From positions 1 through 41,842 of the forward strand of contig JAGWTZ010000023.1 in the NCBI GenBank assembly GCA_028868695.1: a stretch of 41,842 nt of DNA, given 5' to 3'. Below the pieces are notes generated by a model, which saw nothing but the letters and a program-made list of their open reading frames with translations, ran no database searches and had not been told where the DNA came from. The stretch comes from Alphaproteobacteria bacterium (GTDB lineage: Bacteria > Pseudomonadota > Alphaproteobacteria > Rhizobiales > Aestuariivirgaceae). How positions within the stretch are numbered: the first letter of the stretch is position 1; every line of letters begins with the position of its first letter. The translations under genes were made by a program, and so were the position numbers. Of this stretch, positions 8,766 through 15,070 are shown piece by piece.

Positions 8766-9692
8766 ATGGCAAAATCCGGTGTCGCCATTCTGGGCATCTA
8801 TGCCGCCGACCTGCAGTTCACCGCCAAGCGCCAGCCGGTGATGGGCGAGACGATCCTTGGCTCCAAGTTCGGCCTTGGGCCGGGGGGCAAGGGTTCCAAC
8901 CAATCGGTGGCCGCGGCGCGGGCGGGGGCGAAAGTCACCTTCATCTCGCGCGTCGGCAAGGACACATTCGGCGATGCGGCGCTGGCCATGTATGCCAAGG
9001 AGGGCATCACGGCGCGCATTCCGCAGGATGAGCATCACGCCACAGGTGCCGCCTATATCTTCCTGGAGGAAGGCACGGGGGGCAATGCCATCATCGTGGT
9101 GCCGGGTGCGGCGGGGCAGGTGGGGCTTGCCGATGTGGAAGCGAACCGCGATGTGATCACCTCTTCCGCCGTGTTCATGGTGCAGCTTGAAACGCCGGTG
9201 GAAACCGCGCTGGCCGGGCTGAAGCTGGCCAAGGGGGCAGGGGTCACCACCATCTTCAACCCCGCCCCGGCGGCCAAGCTCGGTGATGAGATCTATCGCT
9301 ACAGTGATTATTGCACGCCGAATGAGAGCGAGGCCGCGGCGCTGACGGGTGTTGCGGTGACGGACATCGCCTCGGCGCGAAAGGCGGCGGATGTGCTTCT
9401 CTCAAAAGGCGTGGGCACGGCGCTGATCACGCTTGGCGCGCAGGGCTCGCTTCTGCATGGGCAGGGAATTTCCGTTCACATTCCGATTTTCAGCGCAGGC
9501 AAGGTGGTGGACACCACGGGGGCGGGCGATGCCTTCAATGGCGGCTTTGCTGCGGCGCTGGCGCGGGGGGCGGGTGCTGAGGAAGCGGCGCGCTTTGGCG
9601 CAGCCGTGGCCGGCATTTCAGTCACACGCTATGGCACCGCGCCTTCGATGCCTTACCTTCATGAAGTTGAGGCGCTGTTGAAAGGCGCTTAG
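8766..9692 (+). CDS. rbsK: ribokinase (PfkB family)
   Basis: A 308-residue PfkB-family kinase expected to phosphorylate D-ribose at O5 using ATP. The N-terminal sugar-binding signature GPGGKGSNQSVAAARAGA and the C-terminal signature DTTGAGDAFNGGF with the catalytic Asp are both intact; TPNESEAAALTG and ITLGAQGS are also ribokinase-like. It begins 3 nt after the FucU-like gene. A related sugar kinase specificity is possible because the mutarotase partner looks FucU-like. Confidence 0.9.
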   Translation: MAKSGVAILGIYAADLQFTAKRQPVMGETILGSKFGLGPGGKGSNQSVAAARAGAKVTFISRVGKDTFGDAALAMYAKEGITARIPQDEHHATGAAYIFLEEGTGGNAIIVVPGAAGQVGLADVEANRDVITSSAVFMVQLETPVETALAGLKLAKGAGVTTIFNPAPAAKLGDEIYRYSDYCTPNESEAAALTGVAVTDIASARKAADVLLSKGVGTALITLGAQGSLLHGQGISVHIPIFSAGKVVDTTGAGDAFNGGFAAALARGAGAEEAARFGAAVAGISVTRYGTAPSMPYLHEVEALLKGA

Positions 9693-9705
9693 AATCCAGC
9701 ACAAA

Positions 9706-9807
9706 TTCCGTCATGCCCGCGAAAGCGGGCATCTCTGTTTTGAGTTCGGTGCAGAATGATGGAATTTCGATCGCAACAGGGATTCCCGCTTTCGCGGGAA
9801 TGACGAG
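9706..9807. repeat. paired short palindromic repeat (REP/BIME-like), family 1
   Basis: Two palindromic units face each other. The left one (about 9706-9733) is CGTCATGCCCGCGAAAGC followed by GGGCAT; the right one (about 9779-9807) carries TTCCCGCTTTCGCGGGAA and ends GAATGACGA. This type of mobile palindrome is widespread in proteobacterial intergenic DNA. It fills the rbsK-matB gap, and its right end abuts the GAGG used as the matB ribosome site. Confidence 0.85.
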
Positions 9808-9815
9808 GCTGAAAT

Positions 9816-11246
9816 ATGAGTTTTGCAACGGTTGCCCATTCGTACAATCCCGATGCGCCCTTCATTCTGGGCGATGACGGCCGGGATTTCACCCATGGCG
9901 CCTTCTGGGCGCTGGCGGGCAGGCTGGCGCAGGCATTGGCCCAGGCCGGGGCAAGGCCTGGTGACCGCATTGCCGTGCAGGTGGAAAAATCGGTTGAAGC
10001 TGTGGCGCTGTTTTATGCCTGCCTGCGCGGCGGCTTTGTGTTCCTGCCGCTCAACACGGCCTATACCGCCAGCGAGATTGACTATTTCCTGTCGGATGCG
10101 GAGCCCGGCATCTTCATCACCGCGCCGGGCAAGCCGCAAGCGCGGGTGGCCAAGCAGCTGACGCTTGATGACAAGGGCGGCGGCACGCTGATGGAACTTT
10201 TGGCCGGTTGCGATGGGGCGGTGGCGGATGCGCCTTCCAGCGCTGATACGCTATGCGCCATTCTCTACACCTCCGGCACCACAGGCAAATCCAAGGGCGC
10301 GATGCTCAGCCAAGGCAACCTCCTCTCCAACGCCGAGGCGCTGATGCAGGAATGGCGCTTCGCGTCTGCCGACACGCTGATCCACGCGCTGCCTGTTTAT
10401 CACACGCATGGGCTTTTCGTGGCCATGAACACGCTGTTTCTGGTGGGCGGGAAAATGCTGTTCCGCCGCAAGTTTGATGCGGCCGATGTGTTGCGCCTGA
10501 TGCCGCAAGCCACGGTGCTGATGGGGGTGCCCACCTTCTACACACGCCTGCTGCAGCAAGAGGGCCTGACGCGCGAGGCCTGCAAGACGATGCGCCTGTT
10601 CGTTTCAGGTTCCGCTCCACTGTTGGCGGAAACGCACCGTGATTTTGAGGCGCGCACCGGCCATGCGATCCTTGAGCGCTATGGCATGACCGAAACCAAC
10701 ATGAACACCTCGAACCCCTATGAGGGCAAGCGCAAGCCCGGCACGGTGGGCTTCGCACTGCCGGGCATCGCGGTGCGGGTGCGCGAGGGCATGATCGAGG
10801 TGAAAGGCCCCAACGTCACGCGCGGCTATTGGCGCAACGAGGAAAAGACCAAGGCCTCCTTCACCGGTGACGGCTTCTTCATCACCGGCGATCTCGGCTA
10901 TTTCGATGATGAAGGCTATGTGGTGATCAATGGCCGCGGCAGCGATCTCATCATCACCGGCGGCTTCAATGTCTACCCCAAGGAGATCGAAGAGAAGATC
11001 GACGCCATGCCCGGCGTGGTGGAAAGCGCGGTGATCGGCCTGCCGCATGCCGACTTTGGCGAGGCGGTGACGGCGGTGGTGGTGCCCAGGAAGGGCGCTG
11101 CCCTTGACGGCGCGGCGATGATTGCCGAACTGCGCGTTTCACTGGCCGCCTTCAAGGTGCCCAAGTCCATCCACTTCGTGGAGGAGCTGCCGCGCAACAC
11201 CATGGGCAAGGTGCAGAAGAAAGTGCTCAGGGAAAGATTTGGCTGA
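9816..11246 (+). CDS. matB: malonyl-CoA synthetase (MatB), AMP-forming
   Basis: This ANL-superfamily enzyme makes malonyl-CoA from malonate, ATP and CoA through an acyl-adenylate. The P-loop YTSGTTGKSKG is at 151-161. From memory, the segments LIHALPVYHTHGLFVA, VLMGVPTFYTRLLQ and ERYGMTETNMNTSNPY closely match the Rhodopseudomonas malonyl-CoA synthetase. The adenylation lysine is K465 in NTMGKVQKK. At 476 residues it is shorter than the roughly 500 usual for the family: the loop between GIAVRV and MIEVKGPNV is cut by about 13 residues. ATG at 9816 follows GAGG. No malonate transporter or decarboxylase lies nearby. Confidence 0.92.
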   Translation: MSFATVAHSYNPDAPFILGDDGRDFTHGAFWALAGRLAQALAQAGARPGDRIAVQVEKSVEAVALFYACLRGGFVFLPLNTAYTASEIDYFLSDAEPGIFITAPGKPQARVAKQLTLDDKGGGTLMELLAGCDGAVADAPSSADTLCAILYTSGTTGKSKGAMLSQGNLLSNAEALMQEWRFASADTLIHALPVYHTHGLFVAMNTLFLVGGKMLFRRKFDAADVLRLMPQATVLMGVPTFYTRLLQQEGLTREACKTMRLFVSGSAPLLAETHRDFEARTGHAILERYGMTETNMNTSNPYEGKRKPGTVGFALPGIAVRVREGMIEVKGPNVTRGYWRNEEKTKASFTGDGFFITGDLGYFDDEGYVVINGRGSDLIITGGFNVYPKEIEEKIDAMPGVVESAVIGLPHADFGEAVTAVVVPRKGAALDGAAMIAELRVSLAAFKVPKSIHFVEELPRNTMGKVQKKVLRERFG

Positions 11247-11267
11247 GGCGCGGCCGGCGCTGCACCG

Positions 11268-11486
11268 TCATGGATGCTTCGGTGGCAGATAGCCCGCCCA
11301 GGCGAGCAGATGGATGCCGCCGCCCAGCACCATCAGCAGGCCCAGCAACAGCACCAGCGTTGTGGGGAACAGCCGTGGCTGCAAACGGCCGGGCGGGTGC
11401 TTTTCCAGCCAATACATCCAGCCGGCCAGGCCAAGGCCCGCCAGAAACACCGCCGCGGAGATGATCAGATCGGCATTCCACACCAT
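11268..11486 (-). CDS. small two-span membrane protein, unknown function
   Basis: A 72-residue protein with two hydrophobic segments (IISAAVFLAGLGLAGWMYW and TTLVLLLGLLMVLGGGIHLL) joined by a basic/Pro-rich loop, ending AGYLPPKHP. It is predicted to be an inner-membrane hairpin. ATG at 11486 is preferred over an upstream in-frame start because the membrane helix begins there; no strong ribosome site is seen. It converges on matB and diverges from rpmJ. I do not recognise the family. Confidence 0.6.
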   Translation of the reverse strand: MVWNADLIISAAVFLAGLGLAGWMYWLEKHPPGRLQPRLFPTTLVLLLGLLMVLGGGIHLLAWAGYLPPKHP

Positions 11487-11508
11487 TTTCAGGCTGTTAC
11501 AGGAAAGG

Positions 11509-11537
11509 TTGACAGGGCGGAAGCCTTCCCCTATGCG
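11509..11537 (+). promoter_or_regulatory. sigma-70-type promoter for rpmJ
   Basis: TTGACA at 11509-11514, a 17-nt spacer, then TATGCG at 11532-11537. The -35 is a perfect match and the spacing is optimal. Transcription would start near 11544, giving a leader of about 38 nt before rpmJ. Confidence 0.55.
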
Positions 11538-11541
11538 ATGG

Positions 11542-11572
11542 CCCAATTCAAGGGGCTTTGCCCCAAGTTGGG
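11542..11572 (+). promoter_or_regulatory. leader hairpin just upstream of rpmJ
   Basis: A two-part stem: CCCAA pairs with TTGGG and GGGGC with GCCCC, with a small internal loop and a TTT apex. It ends 9 nt before the rpmJ ATG, and no clear Shine-Dalgarno follows it. A role in controlling L36 translation is an inference. Confidence 0.45.
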
Positions 11573-11581
11573 TATAAAGCC

Positions 11582-11707
11582 ATGAAAGTTCGCAATTCTC
11601 TGAAATCGCTGGCCAAGCGCCATCGTGACAACAAGCTGATCCGCCGCAAGGGCCGGATCTACATCATCAACAAGACCAACCCGCGCTTCAAGGCCCGCCA
11701 GGGCTGA
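11582..11707 (+). CDS. rpmJ: 50S ribosomal protein L36, zinc-free type
   Basis: The 41-residue protein begins [16 protein letters not shown] and ends [13 protein letters not shown], the standard alphaproteobacterial L36 that assembles into the large ribosomal subunit. It lacks the Cys/His zinc ligands of the other L36 form. It has its own candidate promoter (11509-11537) and a leader hairpin in front, and a strong terminator behind, so it looks monocistronic. A 15-codon frame (11538-11585) ends in an ATGA overlap with its start codon, which may be chance. Confidence 0.96.
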   Translation: MKVRNSLKSLAKRHRDNKLIRRKGRIYIINKTNPRFKARQG

Positions 11708-11728
11708 ACGCTGACGGTTTCGTTTTCG

Positions 11729-11763
11729 CCGCGCCAGGCCTTCCTGGCGCGGTTTGTTTTGTT
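11729..11763 (+). terminator. intrinsic terminator of rpmJ
   Basis: A perfect 10-bp stem (CCGCGCCAGG / CCTGGCGCGG) with a 4-nt loop is followed by a T-rich tract (TTTGTTTTGTTT). It starts 21 nt after the rpmJ stop. Confidence 0.85.
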
Positions 11764-11798
11764 TGGCGCGGACCAGCGCGGCGAGTATGATGGCGCCC

Positions 11799-12407
11799 AT
11801 GCGATTTGCTTTTGGCGTTTTGGCTTTGGTGCTGGCTTGCGGCCCCGCGCTGGCGGAAGATGTGCAGAGCCAGCCCTCCGCCTCGGCCACAACAACGATT
11901 CCCGTTGCCCCGCTCACGCCACAGCAGAAACAGGCGCTAGAGCTTGACCAGCTTCTGGGCAAGCTGCACAGCGCGCCGAAGGCGGCCGATGTTTCAAAAC
12001 TTGAAGGCGACATTTTTGCGCTGTGGGCGCGTAACGATTCTCCCACCGCCGTTGTGCTGCTGCGCGAATCCTCGGCCGCCATCGATGCCCGGGATTTTGA
12101 TCCGGCCGAGCAAATGCTCTCACAGCTTCTCGAGACCTATCCCGATTTTGCCGAAGGCTGGAACCGCCGCGCCGCGCTCTACTATCTGATGAAGCGCTAT
12201 GACGCCGCATTGATTGACGTGGACCACGCGCTGGCGCTGGAGCCGCGGAATTTCGGCGCGCTGATCGGCAAGGGCATGATCCTGCGCGCCCAGAAGAAGA
12301 GCGATGAGGCCGTCGCCGTGCTCAAGGAAGCGCTGGCCGTCAACCCGCATCTCGAGATCGTGCGCGACACGATCAAGATGATCGAAAAAGAATCACCGCA
12401 TGTGTGA
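11799..12407 (+). CDS. exported tetratricopeptide-repeat protein
   Basis: A protein of about 202 residues with a signal peptide (MRFAFGVLALVLACGPALA, cleavage likely after ALA), a Ser/Thr/Pro-rich linker, then TPR-like helices. The best repeats are AEGWNRRAALYYLMKRYDAA followed by ALEPRNFGALIGKGMILRAQ and DEAVAVLKEALAVNPH. It is predicted to be a periplasmic protein-interaction scaffold; the partner is unknown. ATG at 11799 gives the cleanest signal peptide, while ATGs at 11787 and 11790 are close alternatives; none has a good ribosome site. It stands alone between rpmJ and the DUF1344 gene. Confidence 0.8.
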   Translation: MRFAFGVLALVLACGPALAEDVQSQPSASATTTIPVAPLTPQQKQALELDQLLGKLHSAPKAADVSKLEGDIFALWARNDSPTAVVLLRESSAAIDARDFDPAEQMLSQLLETYPDFAEGWNRRAALYYLMKRYDAALIDVDHALALEPRNFGALIGKGMILRAQKKSDEAVAVLKEALAVNPHLEIVRDTIKMIEKESPHV

Positions 12408-12660
12408 TCTGCCGCGCGGATGCGCAGCGTGAATTTGCCGTAAGCTGAATTTTCCGGCGCGTTATACGCCTTCTGCATGCCAGACATTCAGGGCCGGAAA
12501 TCCGCGAAGGATTGATGCTGCGTGCCGCGTCTTCCTGTTCGACGATGCAATGTTGCACCGTTTTCAAAATCCGAAAACTGGCTCCTCATTCCATGACCAG
12601 CCGTGGTTCGCCTTTTGATTCACTTTGCTCAGCAGACTGAGCCTTGAACAGGAGAGTATC

Positions 12661-12912
12661 ATGAAAAAGACATTCATCTTCGCAGTTGCCGCCAGCGCCA
12701 TCCTCATGTCCGGCGCGGCCTTCGCGAATGACTATAATGGCAGCACCTATGGCACGGTGGTGAGCCTTGACCGCGTGGATGGCTCGATTTCGCTGGCCAA
12801 TGGCGATTCCTTCAATGTGGTGTTCCCTGATGAGCTGCGGCACATCAGGGTTGGCGAGAAGGTGCAGATCCTTTTCGACAATGGCAACGCCTATTCGGTG
12901 AGCCGCGGCTGA
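12661..12912 (+). CDS. small secreted DUF1344 family protein
   Basis: An 83-residue protein with a signal peptide (MKKTFIFAVAASAILMSGAAFA) and a compact beta-rich mature part: YGTVVSLDRVDGSISLANGD, then VRVGEKV-like LRHIRVGEKVQILFDNGN. This pattern fits DUF1344, common in Rhizobiales periplasms and of unknown function. ATG at 12661 follows AGGAGA with good spacing. A hairpin lies just downstream. The 253 bp before it (12408-12660) hold no gene I can support. Confidence 0.82.
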   Translation: MKKTFIFAVAASAILMSGAAFANDYNGSTYGTVVSLDRVDGSISLANGDSFNVVFPDELRHIRVGEKVQILFDNGNAYSVSRG

Positions 12913-12935
12913 CGCGGGAACGCCTGACATGAAAA

Positions 12936-12964
12936 GGCCCGCCGCGGAACTTCCGGGGCGGGCC
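12936..12964. terminator. hairpin terminator between the DUF1344 and DUF882 genes
   Basis: An 8-bp GC stem (GGCCCGCC / GGCGGGCC) with an inner partial stem. The A-run on its left gives TTTTC after the stem on the minus strand, so it best serves the DUF882 gene that ends at 13001. It may also act weakly on the plus strand. Confidence 0.55.
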
Positions 12965-13000
12965 ACATTCTCAAATCAAATGCGTTGAAGCGGGCCGGGC

Positions 13001-14644
13001 CTAGTTGTCCAGCGCGCCAATCTTCATGGGCAGCGGGGCCAGGCCTTGGTCACTGCCAAGGTCCACCTTGTCCTGTTCATTGACCATCAGGTCGCCCTTG
13101 CCTTCGGCGGCGTGCTGCGGTTCCTGATCCATGGCGCCAGTGGCCACCGTGCCATCGAGCTTTGCGGCCTTGGGCAGTGCGTCCTGGTCCACGGCGCCGA
13201 TCAGCGGCGGCTGGCCATCACGGCGGATGGCGGCGTCATTCTGCAGGAACAGCTGCGGCCACCAGTTGATGTCGCTGCCGCCGGCCGAGGCGATCATCGG
13301 CTTGATCACCGGAACGCCCTTGGCGTTGCCGTTGCGCAGCTCGGTGGCCAGGCTGGATTTGCCCTTGGTCAAAGGCTTCTGGATGGTGGTGTCTTCAGCG
13401 GCGGCCTGCATCAGCGTGCCCAGGCTGTCGGCCACGGGCGAAGGCAGGTCCTTGCCGGTCTGGCTGGGCGGCGGGGCAGAGGCGGCGTTGATGCGGATCA
13501 TCTTCGGCTCGGCCTTCATGTTGGCGGCGGCCATCAGCATGATTTCAACCGGCTTCAGGCGTGGCTTGGGAACCACGCGGCCCTGGGTGACGGTGGCATC
13601 CGGCGCATCCGCGCCATCGCCTTCATCGCCGGCATCAGCCACAATGGCGGCCTTGGCAGCCTTGGCCTTCGGGTTTTGCGAGGCATCCTGCGCCAGATCA
13701 CCCAGCGAGGCCATCTGGTCTTCGGAAACGGCGGTGCCCTTCGGCTTGATCGCGGGCTTGGCCGGGGCCTCGGAGGCATCGGCGCTCAGGTCGGCCATGT
13801 CAGACTGGCCGGTGGCGTTATAGATGCCGCCCTTGTCGGCGGGCGCCGCGGCGGCCACCTGAGAGGGGGCGGCGTCATCGGCGATGGGCTTCTTGCCGAG
13901 GCCGAACAGCTTGCTGATGAAGCCGGGCGGTGATTTCTTGTCGTCAGCCGAAGCCACTTCGGTTTCGGTGCTGAAGCTGCCGCCATGGGTCATGTGGCGG
14001 CCGATGAATTTCTTGCCGTCGCGGAAGATCATCGCCATCTGCGAAGGCGAAATGTAGGGGCCCCAATGGCGCACGTGGCCCGAGTCCACATGCAGGAAGC
14101 CGGTGGGGCCGCCAGCCGAGCGGTAATAGCCCACGCCGCCCACCTGGCGCACCAGCGCCACGTTGCGGATCTTCAGTGTGGGCACGTCGGTCAGATAGAA
14201 GTCGATGGCCTTGCCATGCATGTGCTGGCTTTCCTTGGCCACGTGGCGGCCAATGCGGTGCAGCATGGCATTGGTGGCGGGAGAGCGGTAGCCGCAGACA
14301 ATGTGAATGGGGGCGTGCGAGCCCAGGTCTTCATGCAGTTCCCACACCAGGTCGATGGTGCGCGGGTCGATGGTGATGGTCTGGTCCTTGCGCCAATCGC
14401 GCAGCAGATAGTTGATCTGCTTCATGGCCGAGGGAACGTAACGGCCATCCTTCATGTAGGTGACCGTGAGGCTTTCGCCGGTATGGATGTGGTAGAGCGA
14501 AATGGTGCGCGTTTCGCCGCCCGCGACGACCGGGGCCAGCGCGCTCAAACCGAAAACACTAAAAATGGCGCAAGCGGCCAGGGAATTCTTCAGGCGTTTT
14601 GACAATGTTCGACGTTGTCCAAGCTCAGCGAAACTCTTACCCAT
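13001..14644 (-). CDS. DUF882 / M15-like (YcbK/MepK-type) peptidase with a long C-terminal extension
   Basis: A 547-residue exported protein. The N-terminus is basic followed by a hydrophobic helix (LAACAIFSVFGLSALAPVV), a signal peptide or anchor. Residues about 45-200 form the DUF882 domain, related to M15 murein peptidases; the zinc ligands expected in SxHxxGxAxD are present as H141 and D148, with H185 in GFLHVDSGH. Residues from about 210 on are Ala/Pro/Lys/Asp-rich and low complexity, about 340 residues beyond the domain, so the protein is much longer than YcbK. ATG at 14644 is chosen over the adjacent GTG. It probably cuts peptidoglycan in the periplasm. CtrA-like sites lie upstream. 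Confidence 0.85.
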   Translation of the reverse strand: MGKSFAELGQRRTLSKRLKNSLAACAIFSVFGLSALAPVVAGGETRTISLYHIHTGESLTVTYMKDGRYVPSAMKQINYLLRDWRKDQTITIDPRTIDLVWELHEDLGSHAPIHIVCGYRSPATNAMLHRIGRHVAKESQHMHGKAIDFYLTDVPTLKIRNVALVRQVGGVGYYRSAGGPTGFLHVDSGHVRHWGPYISPSQMAMIFRDGKKFIGRHMTHGGSFSTETEVASADDKKSPPGFISKLFGLGKKPIADDAAPSQVAAAAPADKGGIYNATGQSDMADLSADASEAPAKPAIKPKGTAVSEDQMASLGDLAQDASQNPKAKAAKAAIVADAGDEGDGADAPDATVTQGRVVPKPRLKPVEIMLMAAANMKAEPKMIRINAASAPPPSQTGKDLPSPVADSLGTLMQAAAEDTTIQKPLTKGKSSLATELRNGNAKGVPVIKPMIASAGGSDINWWPQLFLQNDAAIRRDGQPPLIGAVDQDALPKAAKLDGTVATGAMDQEPQHAAEGKGDLMVNEQDKVDLGSDQGLAPLPMKIGALDN

Positions 14645-15070
14645 CACTCAACACACCGGGCGGAAGCCCTTCCCCTCAAACAGTGCCACACCACCCGTTG
14701 CCGGGCGCCGTGGCGCGGTTTCATCCACACATCGCCGGGTGCTGGAGCTTTCCGCCCCTTGCGCCCGCTGCACAAGACTGGTTTCCGTCAGGTCAAGTCG
14801 CCTTAACCCTATACGCAAACCGCACATCGAACAAGAATGAGGCCGCCTCATGGCGGGCCCATCCTTAACGCATCCTGCACCAACAGCCTTAATGGCCACT
14901 TAACAGGAGGCGCCTGTCCGGACGATCAGGCAGCTTTTTAGCACAGGTGCGGAATATTGCATTGATTTGGCGCAATGGGAACCGCCCGGGAGCCTGGCGG
15001 GGGTTTCCGGAAAATGCTGCAAAATCAGCGGCCTGCGGCACGCAGTTGAGGCGTGTGCAGGCGGGCTGGC
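14645..15070. other. 426-bp intergenic region with CtrA-like sites
   Basis: This gap separates the DUF882 gene from the L,D-transpeptidase gene; both run on the minus strand. Short open frames here (for example 14648-14899 minus) lack ribosome sites and family resemblance. TTAAC elements occur at 14803-14807, 14865-14869 and as a full box at 14889-14904. It is probably the regulatory region of the DUF882 gene. No RNA gene is recognised. Confidence 0.5.
14889..14904. promoter_or_regulatory. full CtrA-type box TTAA-N7-TTAAC
   Basis: TTAATGGCCACTTAAC matches the CtrA consensus TTAA-N7-TTAAC at every fixed base. It lies 245 bp upstream of the DUF882 start, with TTAAC half-sites at 14865 and 14803 between. 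CtrA is the cell-cycle response regulator of alphaproteobacteria; binding here is inferred. Confidence 0.5.

Noticed and set aside
12373-12567. 64-codon minus-strand frame between the TPR and DUF1344 genes
   Set aside because: No ribosome site, no recognisable motif, and it overlaps the end of the TPR gene.
14648-14899. 83-codon minus-strand frame upstream of the DUF882 gene
   Set aside because: It starts with GTG without a ribosome site and has an Arg/Cys-rich, non-protein-like sequence over CtrA-like DNA.
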